DNA of 64,000 bases, taken from positions 1 through 64,000 of the forward strand of contig CAIXKE010000092.1 of the NCBI GenBank assembly GCA_903919975.1, written 5' to 3'. How positions within the stretch are numbered: position 1 is the first letter of the stretch; the number at the start of each line of letters is the position of its first letter. Shown in pieces: positions 19,714-27,538 of the stretch. The position numbers were made by a program, and so were the translations under genes. The notes under the pieces are model-generated. The model ran no database searches, was not told the origin of the DNA, and worked only from the letters and a program-made list of their open reading frames with translations. Source of the DNA: Akkermansiaceae bacterium. GTDB taxonomy: Bacteria; Verrucomicrobiota; Verrucomicrobiia; Verrucomicrobiales; Akkermansiaceae.

Positions 19714-20808
19714 TTAACGAACCACCGGAATTCCCCGTGGTTTTTTGTTCGCTACGCCTTTGGCGATGGCGGCGATGTGTTCGGGAGTGTTGCCGCAGCA
19801 GCCGCCGGCCAGATTGAGCAAGCCGGCATCGGCGAACTCTGCCATGAATTTCTCCATGTGGTGGGGTTCGAGATCAAAGCCCGTGGGAGCCAGCGGGTTG
19901 GGCAGACCGGCATTCGGGTAGCAGGAAACGTGGGTGGTTGCGCAGGCGGAGAGTTCTTCCAAATGCGGACGCATCAGGTCCGGCCCGAGCGAGCAATTCA
20001 GGCCGATCGCGAGCGGATGGGTGTGGGCGAAGGCGTTCCAGAACGCCTCAACTTTCTGAGCGGAAATCATCGTTTCACCACCCAGTCCGACGGCGGCGGA
20101 GATGATGATGGGTAGGTGGATTTTTTGTTCGGCATAGACCTCCTGCACCGCGACGGCCGCGGCCTTGGCGTTGAGGGAATCAAAGATGGTCTCGATCATC
20201 AGGATGTCGCAACCGCCTTCAATGAGCGCGCGGACTTGGTGTTTGTAGGCTTCCAACACCTGATCGAATTTCACCACGCGGAAGCCGGGGTCGTTGGCAT
20301 CCGGCGAGTTGGTTAGGGAAACGGTGAGCGGGCCGATCGCGCCAGCGACGTAGCGTTTGCGGCCGGTGTCCGAGCCGACGTTGTCCGCCCATTTTCGGCA
20401 GAGCCGTGAGGACTCGACGTTCATGTCCCAGGCGAGTTCGTTGAGGAAGGGATTCTCGATGATTTTCTGGAAGAACTCCGGATCCTTGCGGCCACCTTTT
20501 TCCCGTGGATCGTCTACGAAAAATTCGCTCTGGGCGATGTTGGTGGCGGAAAAGGTGTTGGTTTCACAGATGTCCGAGCCCGCCTCGTAGAAACGTTTGT
20601 GGATATCCCCGATCACATCCGGGCGCGTGAGGCTGAGGATGTCTCCGTTGTTGAGCAGGTCTTTCTCGCTGTCCGCAAACCGACTGCCGCGGGCGTCCGT
20701 CTCGCTCAGTCCGTAGCTGCGGATGGTGGTCCCCATCGCGCCATCAAGCACGAGAATGCGCTCGGCGAGGGCTTTTTGGAGTTCTGAAGTGGGATCGAGA
20801 AGCGGCAT
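19714..20808 (-). CDS. metH: Methionine synthase homocysteine-binding subunit (Hcy domain)
   Basis: The 364-residue form starts [29 protein letters not shown]. An in-frame ATG 36 bp upstream is less likely. It is the homocysteine S-methyltransferase barrel of Met[35 protein letters not shown] and [15 protein letters not shown] lead to the Zn ligands in [10 protein letters not shown] and [13 protein letters not shown]. It ends 7 bp before the next gene's start, so full MetH is assembled from two polypeptides. A palindromic candidate operator lies about 50 bp upstream of the start. Confidence 0.92.
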   Translation of the reverse strand: MPLLDPTSELQKALAERILVLDGAMGTTIRSYGLSETDARGSRFADSEKDLLNNGDILSLTRPDVIGDIHKRFYEAGSDICETNTFSATNIAQSEFFVDDPREKGGRKDPEFFQKIIENPFLNELAWDMNVESSRLCRKWADNVGSDTGRKRYVAGAIGPLTVSLTNSPDANDPGFRVVKFDQVLEAYKHQVRALIEGGCDILMIETIFDSLNAKAAAVAVQEVYAEQKIHLPIIISAAVGLGGETMISAQKVEAFWNAFAHTHPLAIGLNCSLGPDLMRPHLEELSACATTHVSCYPNAGLPNPLAPTGFDLEPHHMEKFMAEFADAGLLNLAGGCCGNTPEHIAAIAKGVANKKPRGIPVVR

Positions 20809-21169
20809 GGGTGGAAGTTTAAGCGGGTTTGTGCGGCAACTCAAGCTTCAAATCGTCATATCTGGATATGATGATGGGAGATTTTTCCGGGTGAGGAGCT
20901 TGTTCATGACCGACGCCATCACGGAGGCCTGCCGGAGATATCGCCTGCGCGAGCTGCTTGCGGTGCTCGAAGATTGAACTGGCGGCGCAATACAACACCA
21001 TGATCATAAGAATGAAGAATGATTGCGCCTCGATTTCGCCATCGATATTTCATGACATACTCATAGTTCAGAAAATGGCACGAATCTGAAATAGAAGAAA
21101 TTAGCCTAACGAATTACTAACAAAAATCACGCCCTGACTTTGTCACTTGAAGCATAGAGATGTTGGTCA
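20809..21169. other. Leader region of the metH pair and gap to the next gene
   Basis: This 361-bp region holds no convincing gene. A short plus-strand frame ending EACRRYRLRELLAVLED at 20977 has no recognisable family. Metal-, cobalamin- or SAM-riboswitch consensus boxes were looked for by eye on the minus strand and were not seen. The only clear element is the palindrome at 20857-20870. The part from 21000 to 21169 is AT-rich. Confidence 0.5.
20857..20870 (-). promoter_or_regulatory. Candidate operator upstream of metH
   Basis: CATATC-TG-GATATG is a 6-bp perfect inverted repeat with a 2-bp centre, located 49 bp before the Hcy-subunit ATG. ArsR-family regulators such as SahR, known to control methionine-cycle genes, bind ATAT-containing palindromes. 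The link to such a regulator is inference; none is encoded in this window. Confidence 0.35.
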
Positions 21170-21484
21170 TTGAGCACGGCTGGCGCTCTCATCGTTTTAG
21201 CTGCGACGGCCTTCGCTATTTTTTGCGTGCTAACTTGCCGCGAGGAGCGTGAGTCACTTGCCATTGGCGAGGCATACGACAGTATTGGAAGTGACTATCT
21301 GCCGTTTATCGTCATTGCCATTGGTGCGCTGCTTGTTGCTGTTGGAGTGATGATTTTCTGGGTCATTTGTAAGCGTCACAAGACGCAGTCATGGCCACAA
21401 AGCTTAACCATACGTTGCGGCGAACCGGGAAGAGCGGGTTCGGTTCCGCTTCACCGTTCAGCTTTACTTTCCCGTCATCACTGA
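21170..21484 (+). CDS. Small two-helix membrane protein, unrecognised
   Basis: A TTG-initiated frame of 104 residues. Two hydrophobic segments (ALIVLAATAFAIFCVLTC and FIVIAIGALLVAVGVMIFWVI) are separated by a polar loop (REERESLAIGEAYDSIGSDY). This reads as a real small inner-membrane protein. The last 30 residues (RCGEPGRAGSVPLHRS) have a different composition and may be translated intergenic repeat. The surrounding DNA is AT-richer than its neighbours, which could indicate acquisition. No family is recognised. Confidence 0.4.
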   Translation: MSTAGALIVLAATAFAIFCVLTCREERESLAIGEAYDSIGSDYLPFIVIAIGALLVAVGVMIFWVICKRHKTQSWPQSLTIRCGEPGRAGSVPLHRSALLSRHH

Positions 21485-21536
21485 ACTGGTATCGTTCGCT
21501 ATCAGAATCCTGCCATGACACAGCCGACACGGAAAA

Positions 21537-22352
21537 ATGATAACCATACATCAACTGCGCGAACGGTATGGTGAATGGGCGGTTGTGACGGACGCTTCAT
21601 CCGGCATTGGCTTGATGTTCGTAAAAAAATTGGCCGCAGCGGGAATGAATCCTGTGATTGCCGCGAGGCGAATCGGTCTTCTGGACGATTTACGCGAGCG
21701 GCTGACAAGTGAGTATGGGGCGCAAGTGCGGTGTCTCCAGGTCGATCTTTCGCAAGATGATTTTCTGAAGCGCTGGATTGAAGTGTGTGGTGATATCGAG
21801 GTCGGGATGTTGATTAACAATGCGGGGAGCGGTGTGCCGGGGCTTTTTAGTCAGAGCGATATCGAGCTTGAGAAAGGTCTCATCCGGTTGAATTGCATCG
21901 CGCCGGTGGAAATTTCCCATCACTTTCTTCCGCGTATGTTGGCCCGTCGCAAGGGAGCGATCATCTTTTTTTCCTCTCTCATGGGCTTCCAGGGCGTGCC
22001 GTATATGGCGAACTACTCGGCAACGAAAGGGTATCTGCTGAATTTTGGGGAGTCACACCACCACGAATGCAAAGATGCGGGAGTTGATATTTTGGTCTTG
22101 GCGCAAGGTGCTAAGGAAACACCTGGAAAGTATCTCTATCCAGTCGATTACTCAAAACTGCCAATCACTTGGATGTCGGCCGAGGAGGTGGTCGATGCCG
22201 CGCTGAAGAGCATCAACAGGAAGGCCTTCGTGATCCCAGGCTTGCGCAACCATCTGACGGCATGTCTGAGCGGCGGTTTGTGGTCACGAGGTCTGGTTCA
22301 GGGAATCATGAAAAGAATGGCGCGCATCGCACTTCCTCTCAAAGAGGAGTGA
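21537..22352 (+). CDS. Short-chain dehydrogenase/reductase
   Basis: The 271-residue SDR has a cofactor loop VVTDASSGIG near residue 17, where most SDRs have TGASSGIG; the first Gly is replaced by Asp. Then come VDLSQDDF, MLINNAGSGVPG (NNAG), FFSSLMGFQGVPYMANYSATKGYLL (Ser, and Tyr-x-x-x-Lys), and VDILVLAQGAKET. The catalytic set is complete. The C-terminal LSGGLWSRGLVQGIMKRM resembles membrane-associated acyl-reductase SDRs such as DltE-like proteins. It is monocistronic; the substrate is unknown. Confidence 0.83.
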   Translation: MITIHQLRERYGEWAVVTDASSGIGLMFVKKLAAAGMNPVIAARRIGLLDDLRERLTSEYGAQVRCLQVDLSQDDFLKRWIEVCGDIEVGMLINNAGSGVPGLFSQSDIELEKGLIRLNCIAPVEISHHFLPRMLARRKGAIIFFSSLMGFQGVPYMANYSATKGYLLNFGESHHHECKDAGVDILVLAQGAKETPGKYLYPVDYSKLPITWMSAEEVVDAALKSINRKAFVIPGLRNHLTACLSGGLWSRGLVQGIMKRMARIALPLKEE

Positions 22353-22492
22353 ATTGCGTTTTTTGAAGCGGCAACTCGGAGGTGGCGCGGACGAGTTCGG
22401 GAGATGATCTCGCGCTCACTCGCCAATACAATTTTCTAACATCATACATTCTGAAGTGCCGGGAGATGGGACGACCTGCCAAAGAAATGGGG

Positions 22493-23167
22493 TCATGCGA
22501 TTTCACGGGCATCCCCCGAAATTCCAGCAGAGATCAGGATGCCTGAACCCACCCTAACCAATACCTCGCGAGTCGCGGCTTCCACGTCTGCGGCGGTCAG
22601 AAGATCGGAGACGATGACCACTCGCCGTGCTCCGGCGGCGAGGACTTGATCAAGATTGGCGCGCTTGATGCCGCCGATGCAGAAGGCGGGAATCCGGCTG
22701 CCGACATCGCGCTCCATCGCGGAAATATCCTCAAGGCCGATGCCGGGTCGGCCGGCTTTGGTGGGCGTAGGGAAAAGCGGGCCGAAGCCGATGTAATCAA
22801 AGCCCTCGGCGAGGGCGGCGCGGGCTTGCTCGAGCGAATGGGTCGAGCGGCCGATGAGTTTGCCGGGGCCCATGGTGGCGCGGGCGGCGGTAAGCGGACC
22901 GTCATCCTGGCCGATGTGGACGCCGTCCGCTCCGAGTTCGGCAGCGAGCGCGGGGTGGTCGTTGAGGATAAACGGAATCCCGGCTTCACGGCAGAGCGGG
23001 ATAAGGGTTTCCGCGACGCTGCGGATGGTGGTGAGGTCTTTTCCTTTAGCACGCAGCTGGAGCAGATCCGCGCCACCGGCTAACAACGAGGCGGTCGTAG
23101 CGGCGGCGTTTTCCTCGGAGGTGTAGCCGAGGTCGAGGATGGCGTAGAGTTTAGGATTCCGGGTCAT
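22493..23167 (-). CDS. thiE: Thiamine-phosphate synthase
   Basis: ThiE joins HMP-PP and thiazole phosphate to form thiamine phosphate. The 224-residue form starts MTRNPKLYAILDLGYTSEENA. The longer upstream frame runs through an intergenic hairpin and is excluded. LLQLRAKGKDLTTI (R and K in substrate binding), FILNDHPALAAELGADGVHIGQDDGPL, LIGRSTHSLEQARAALAEGFDYIGFGPLFPTPTK and IPAFCIGGI cover the TIM barrel. It lies downstream of accC on the same strand, separated by a hairpin. Confidence 0.92.
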   Translation of the reverse strand: MTRNPKLYAILDLGYTSEENAAATTASLLAGGADLLQLRAKGKDLTTIRSVAETLIPLCREAGIPFILNDHPALAAELGADGVHIGQDDGPLTAARATMGPGKLIGRSTHSLEQARAALAEGFDYIGFGPLFPTPTKAGRPGIGLEDISAMERDVGSRIPAFCIGGIKRANLDQVLAAGARRVVIVSDLLTAADVEAATREVLVRVGSGILISAGISGDAREIA

Positions 23168-23179
23168 GTGCCGATGTTT

Positions 23180-23201
23180 GTGGGGACAAGAGTGTCCCCA
23201 C
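23180..23201. repeat. Intergenic hairpin between accC and thiE
   Basis: GTGGGGACA (23180-23188) pairs perfectly with TGTCCCCAC (23193-23201) around AGAG. There is no T tract, so it is more likely a repeat-type palindrome or mRNA-processing hairpin than a terminator. Confidence 0.5.
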
Positions 23202-23204
23202 TCC

Positions 23205-24557
23205 TTATGCTTTTCGCTCTTCGAGAAACCGCGCGACCCAGCCAATATCATATTTTCCGCTGATGAAATCCGGGTGGGAGATGATTTCGAGTTGGAAGGG
23301 GATGGTGGTCTTGATGCCACGGATGGTAAACTCACCGAGCGCGCGTTTCATGCGGGCGATGGCGATCTCACGGGTGGCGGCCGTGACGATGAGCTTGGCG
23401 ATCATCGAATCGTAATGCGGCGGGACCGTGTAGCCGGAATAGACGTGGGTATCGACGCGCACGCCTTTGCCGCCGGGGGCATACCAGAGATCGATGGTGC
23501 CCGGGCTGGGGGCGAAGTTGTTGAAGGGATCTTCCGCATTGATGCGGCACTCGATGGCGTGGCCGCGTGGGGTGGCTTCCAGAACGTGGTGGGAGAGCGG
23601 CTCGCCGGCGGCGACGCGGATCTGCTCCTTGATGAGCTCGCAGCCCATCACTTCCTCGGTGACCGGGTGCTCGACCTGGATCCGGGTGTTCATTTCCATG
23701 AAGTAGAAATTTTCCGCAGCTTCATCGACGAGGTATTCGATAGTCCCGGCATTCTGATAGTTGATGTTGCGGATCAGATTGACCGATGCTTCACCCATGC
23801 GGGCGCGCAGCTCGGGGGTGAGCAGCGGCGACGGGCATTCTTCGATCACCTTCTGGTTGCGGCGCTGCATCGAGCAATCGCGCTCACCAAGATGGATGAA
23901 ATTGCCGTGCGAATCACCGATGATCTGAAACTCAACATGGTGCGGGTTGATCACGAGTTTTTCGAGATAACAACTGCCATTGCCGAAGCAAACAATCGCT
24001 TCGCTCGAGGCGGCTTGGAATAGCGAAATGAATTCTTCTTCTTTGAAACAAGGGCGCATGCCGCGGCCACCACCGCCGGCGGTCGCCTTGATCATGACCG
24101 GGAAACCGATCTTTTTCGCCGCTTCAAACGCGGTTTCCGCATTCGGCATGATGTCGGTGCCGGGCGTGATCGGCACGCCGTTGGCGACTGCCGTGGCGCG
24201 GGCCGTCGCTTTATCGCCCATCTGGGAAATGACCTTGGCCGAGGGCCCGATGAAGGTGACGCCGGACGAGGCGCAAATTTCCGCGAAACGGGCGTTTTCC
24301 GAGAGGAAACCGTAGCCGGGATGGATCGCGTCCGCGCCGGTGATCTCGGCGGCGGCGATGATGCGATCCATCTTCAGGTAGGATTCCTTGCTCGATGCCG
24401 GGCCGATGCAGACCGCCTGATCGGCGAGTTGGACGTGCATCGAATCGATATCGGCTTCGGAATAGACCGCAACGGATTCCACATCAAGTTCGCGGCAGGC
24501 GCGGATGATACGGAGGGCGATTTCGCCGCGATTGGCGACTAGGACGCGCTTGAACAT
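23205..24557 (-). CDS. accC: Acetyl-CoA carboxylase biotin carboxylase subunit
   Basis: The ATP-grasp enzyme carboxylates biotin on AccB with bicarbonate in the first step of fatty acid synthesis. The 450-residue protein has MFKRVLVANRGEIALRIIRA, AIHPGYGFLSENARFAE, the glycine-rich loop KATAGGGGRGMRPC, GERDCSMQRRNQKVIEECPSP, FYFMEMNTRIQVEHPVTEEV and AIECRINAEDPFNNFAPSPG. Length and motifs match AccC (about 450). It is preceded by accB in the same operon, 48 bp upstream. Confidence 0.97.
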   Translation of the reverse strand: MFKRVLVANRGEIALRIIRACRELDVESVAVYSEADIDSMHVQLADQAVCIGPASSKESYLKMDRIIAAAEITGADAIHPGYGFLSENARFAEICASSGVTFIGPSAKVISQMGDKATARATAVANGVPITPGTDIMPNAETAFEAAKKIGFPVMIKATAGGGGRGMRPCFKEEEFISLFQAASSEAIVCFGNGSCYLEKLVINPHHVEFQIIGDSHGNFIHLGERDCSMQRRNQKVIEECPSPLLTPELRARMGEASVNLIRNINYQNAGTIEYLVDEAAENFYFMEMNTRIQVEHPVTEEVMGCELIKEQIRVAAGEPLSHHVLEATPRGHAIECRINAEDPFNNFAPSPGTIDLWYAPGGKGVRVDTHVYSGYTVPPHYDSMIAKLIVTAATREIAIARMKRALGEFTIRGIKTTIPFQLEIISHPDFISGKYDIGWVARFLEERKA

Positions 24558-24605
24558 GGTGAAGAAGTTGAAAGTGATCAGTGAACCGTGATCAGAAAAG
24601 ACTGA

Positions 24606-25058
24606 TTACTTGATGCGGAAAAGGACATCGCCGTATTGGACGGCGTTTCCTTCTTCAGCGACGAGAGCGCAGATGGTGCCGGATTTTTCGGCTTTGATTT
24701 CATTCATGACCTTCATGGCCTCGATGATGCAAACGGTTTGGCCGACCGAGACGGTGGATCCGATTTCAACGAAATTCGGGGCGTCGGGCGCGGGTTTCAG
24801 ATAAAAAGTGCCGACCATTGGCGAGGTGATTTCCGAGCCTTCGAGGGCGGGAGGCGCTGGATTGCCGGCCACCGGGGCGGCGACGGGTGCAGCAGCGGGT
24901 GCGGGTGCTGCCGGCATGCTGGCGAACAGGCCGCGGAGATCTTCGAGATCCGGACCTTTTTTCAGTTTGAGATGAAAATCGTTCTTCGAGAGATCGAAGA
25001 GCGTGAGGCCGTGCTCATTCATGAGTTCGACAATGCGACGGATTTCCTGGAGGTCCAC
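24606..25058 (-). CDS. accB: Biotin carboxyl carrier protein of acetyl-CoA carboxylase
   Basis: A GTG start at 25056-25058 gives VDLQEIRRIVELMNEHGLTLF, matching the usual AccB N-terminus and a length of 150. An ATG 57 bp upstream also exists. A Pro/Ala-rich linker (about residues 50-75) connects to the biotinyl domain with ITSPMVGTFYLKPAPD and the biotinylation motif IEAMKVMNEIKAE (Lys modified). It precedes accC in an operon. Confidence 0.93.
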   Translation of the reverse strand: MDLQEIRRIVELMNEHGLTLFDLSKNDFHLKLKKGPDLEDLRGLFASMPAAPAPAAAPVAAPVAGNPAPPALEGSEITSPMVGTFYLKPAPDAPNFVEIGSTVSVGQTVCIIEAMKVMNEIKAEKSGTICALVAEEGNAVQYGDVLFRIK

Positions 25059-25191
25059 GGTGCTGGCTAGGTTGGGAGTTGGTTGAAATGAGCCGCCCGG
25101 CGGGGCGCGCTTCATTCTCGAAAGCTAGTTGGCGGGGGGAAACACCGTCAAGCCGGAACGCGGATTGGGGTGATTTCCGCCCATTCTCGGC

Positions 25192-26118
25192 TCACGCATC
25201 CAGCTCCCGGCCGGATGGCAAGGTGGCGAAAACCATTTCGCACAAGCCGATAAACGCTTCTTCCACCAAGCTGGGATCCCGCTTCGGTGAATGGAAAACC
25301 CCCCATTCCCGCTCAATTGCAGGTTCCTTGATCTGAATGATTTTCAGGCCGCCATCGTCGGCCTCCCGTATCGCCACCCAGGGGGCCACGATGCCTACGC
25401 CGATTCCGAGCTTGGCCATCTCCTTAATTGCCTGCATGTCGCCCAGAATCATCGGCTTTTTCCCGCGGACACCCGCCTGCTCCAGCCATTCCTGAACCAG
25501 ACGATGGGTCTCCGTCGCTTTTGCATAAATAATAAATTGTTGGTCTCCGAGCGTGGCAGCGACGGTGGATTCATCGAACGCCCAGGGGTGGAATGGAGAA
25601 ACCACGAAGGACAGCGCATCTTGAAATAAGGGTCGGTAGCCCTCAGTGCCGCTGCCACGCGGTTTGAGCCCTACCACGAGATCCAAATCCCCGTCGGTCA
25701 GCCGCTCCAGAAGCAGGGTGGTGTCCCCTGCCTCGATCATCGCCTCACAGCGCGGAAAACATTCGCGGAACTCGCGCAGCACTGATGGGATCATGAAATG
25801 ACACAGCGTGTGCGGCGCGCCGATCCGAATCCGCGTCTGACCCCAGCGCCGCAGGCCATCGAGATCCCTGCCCGCCTGTTCGATTTCTAACACAACACGG
25901 CGACAACGTTTGAGAAGCAATTCGCCCTCAGCCGTCACGACCACCCGCTTGCTGCTCCGATCCAGCAGCTTGCACGACAATTGTTCTTCAAGTGTTCGCA
26001 ACGAGTGGCTTACCGCCGATTGGGTTACAAATAGCCGACGCGCCGCTAACGTGAAGCTGCCTTCCTCCGCCACTGCCACAAATGCGCGCAATTGTCTCAA
26101 GTCAGGTACCCAATCCAT
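25192..26118 (-). CDS. LysR family transcriptional regulator
   Basis: The 308-residue regulator has an N-terminal winged HTH (LRQLRAFVAVAEEGSFTLAARRLFVTQSAVSHSLRTLEE, about residues 8-47) and a LysR substrate-binding domain (IRIGAPHTLCHFMIPSVLREF, GDLDLVVGLKPRG, MAKLGIGVGIVAPWVA). It is divergent from the nitrate-binding-like gene, with a 92-bp shared promoter region carrying two inverted repeats. This arrangement suggests it controls that gene. The inducer is unknown. Confidence 0.9.
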   Translation of the reverse strand: MDWVPDLRQLRAFVAVAEEGSFTLAARRLFVTQSAVSHSLRTLEEQLSCKLLDRSSKRVVVTAEGELLLKRCRRVVLEIEQAGRDLDGLRRWGQTRIRIGAPHTLCHFMIPSVLREFRECFPRCEAMIEAGDTTLLLERLTDGDLDLVVGLKPRGSGTEGYRPLFQDALSFVVSPFHPWAFDESTVAATLGDQQFIIYAKATETHRLVQEWLEQAGVRGKKPMILGDMQAIKEMAKLGIGVGIVAPWVAIREADDGGLKIIQIKEPAIEREWGVFHSPKRDPSLVEEAFIGLCEMVFATLPSGRELDA

Positions 26119-26126
26119 AATGAACC

Positions 26127-26188
26127 GCTTTCATCGAAAGCACGTGTTGAAAATAGCAGCGCTTATGCCAAAGTCGCGCAATTGGCAT
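26127..26188. promoter_or_regulatory. Divergent control region with two inverted repeats
   Basis: GCTTTC-ATC-GAAAGC lies at 26127-26141. ATGCCAA-N10-TTGGCAT lies at 26165-26188. The second has the spacing expected for a LysR-type dyad and sits 23 bp before the downstream ATG. Assigning it to the adjacent LysR protein is inference. Confidence 0.5.
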
Positions 26189-26210
26189 TCCACGCGCTTA
26201 TGGAGCCACG

Positions 26211-27257
26211 ATGAGTAAGTCCGCCGCCTCCAGAAACAACTCCCGTTTTCCCCTCCGCCTCGGCTACGTGCCCTTGAGCGACTGCGCGCCGATTGCTGTC
26301 GCCCGCGAAATGGGGCTCTTCGAACGCCACGGGCTGAATGTTTCATTGTCCCGCGAAATCGGTTGGGCCAGCGTGCGGGACAAAATTTATTATGGCGAGC
26401 TGGATGCCGCACAATCCATCGCCGGCATCGCACTGGAACTTGGTTTGGGCTTCAGCGAGTTGCGCCGTGAAGTGGCGGTCCCGTTGATCCTGAATTTGCA
26501 TGGAAATGCCATCACCCTCTCAAGTTCGCTGAAACCCGCGGAAATCAAGCATGGCGAGGGTTTGAAGGATCATCTGAAATATGCATGGAAAAAGAATCGT
26601 CCATTCACACTCGCCGCCACCCATCGTTTTTCCTCACACCACATTCTTCTCGACACCTGGCTGCGGCGGCACGGACTCGTTGTTCCGGATGAGGTAGAGA
26701 TTATTTTCCTGCCACCCCCGCTCATGCCACGCCACCTCAAGGCCGGGACCATCGATGGATTTTGCGTCGGCGAGCCATGGAACTCCGAGGCGATCCTTGA
26801 TGGCACCGGTTGGTGTCCGGCCACTTCCAACGAGTTGTCACATGGTCACCCCGAAAAAGTTCTGTTAGTCGCGGAAGCCTTCATCAAAGAGCGCAAGGAG
26901 GAAACCATCGCATTGGTCGCCGCACTTCTGGACGCCTGCCGGATGTGCCAGGACCCGGGTTTCCGCAATGAGCTCGTCAGTATCTTGGAAATGAAAGCTT
27001 ACACCGGAGCCTCCAAGGAGGTCCTTAAAAACAGCTTGGCGGGGGACTTCGACGGTGGTTCGGAGACATTTCACAGCGACTCCTTCCACGTTTTCCACGG
27101 TGAAACCGTGAACCGCCCGACCATCGAAAAGGCCTCATGGGTTCTCGCCGGCCTGCGGGCGATCGGGTCCCTGCCGGAGATCACTTGTGGTTCGATTTCC
27201 CGCATTTACCGCGAGGATATCTTCCACGCCGCCGTGAACCGCGCGCAGTCCGCATGA
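26211..27257 (+). CDS. Cytoplasmic NrtA/CmpA/NasS-like ligand-binding protein
   Basis: The 348-residue protein is related to the nitrate/bicarbonate solute-binding proteins NrtA and CmpA. RLGYVPLSDCAPIAVAREMGLFERHGLNVSLSREIGWASVRDKIYYGELDAAQ is the family start (about residues 16-68). APPLMPRHLK-type and DGFCVGEPWNSEAI segments also match (here PPPLMPRHLKAGTIDGFC). There is no signal peptide, Tat motif or lipobox. That fits NasS-like cytoplasmic sensors rather than transporter components. No permease, ATPase or NasT-like gene is adjacent. It is divergent from a LysR regulator. A role as a nitrate or related anion sensor is inference. Confidence 0.75.
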   Translation: MSKSAASRNNSRFPLRLGYVPLSDCAPIAVAREMGLFERHGLNVSLSREIGWASVRDKIYYGELDAAQSIAGIALELGLGFSELRREVAVPLILNLHGNAITLSSSLKPAEIKHGEGLKDHLKYAWKKNRPFTLAATHRFSSHHILLDTWLRRHGLVVPDEVEIIFLPPPLMPRHLKAGTIDGFCVGEPWNSEAILDGTGWCPATSNELSHGHPEKVLLVAEAFIKERKEETIALVAALLDACRMCQDPGFRNELVSILEMKAYTGASKEVLKNSLAGDFDGGSETFHSDSFHVFHGETVNRPTIEKASWVLAGLRAIGSLPEITCGSISRIYREDIFHAAVNRAQSA

Positions 27258-27262
27258 ACCTA

Positions 27263-27440
27263 GAATCCGCAGTTGAAAGGTGCTTTCGGGCCTATTGACC
27301 ACAGATTACTCAGATTTCACAGAGGTTTTTTGATTGAGTCTATCAAGTTAATGGCTCACCTGTTGGGTGAAACCCTAAAAATTCATAACTCTTTTAAAAT
27401 CTGTGTATTCTGCGTAATCTGTGGTTCAAACTGCGGATTC
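27263..27440. repeat. Nested palindromic repeat D, copy 1
   Basis: GAATCCGCAGTT (27263-27274) is inverted at 27429-27440. Inside, CCACAGATTACTCAGATTT (27299 onward) is mirrored by AAATCTGTGTATTCTGCGT, AATCTGTGG (to 27425). The whole 178 bp between the ligand-binding gene and the broken membrane gene is one long imperfect palindrome. A relative lies at 45200-45305. Confidence 0.75.
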
Positions 27441-27538
27441 CAGGATGAAAGGGCAAATTGGCTTTGTCGCCGCATCATGGTGGATTTCCATCGTAACATT
27501 TCCTTCACACCGGAACTTTTGTTATTATAATCTGATCC

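Noticed and set aside
20809-21050. Riboswitch (SAM, SAH or cobalamin) upstream of the metH pair
   Set aside because: No recognisable conserved boxes were found by eye; only a short dyad is clear. A covariance-model scan would settle it.
21400-21540. Integron attC-like site after the small membrane protein gene
   Set aside because: Some inverted sequence is present (GAACCGGG...GGTTC), but the GTTRRRY core and paired boxes of attC are not evident.
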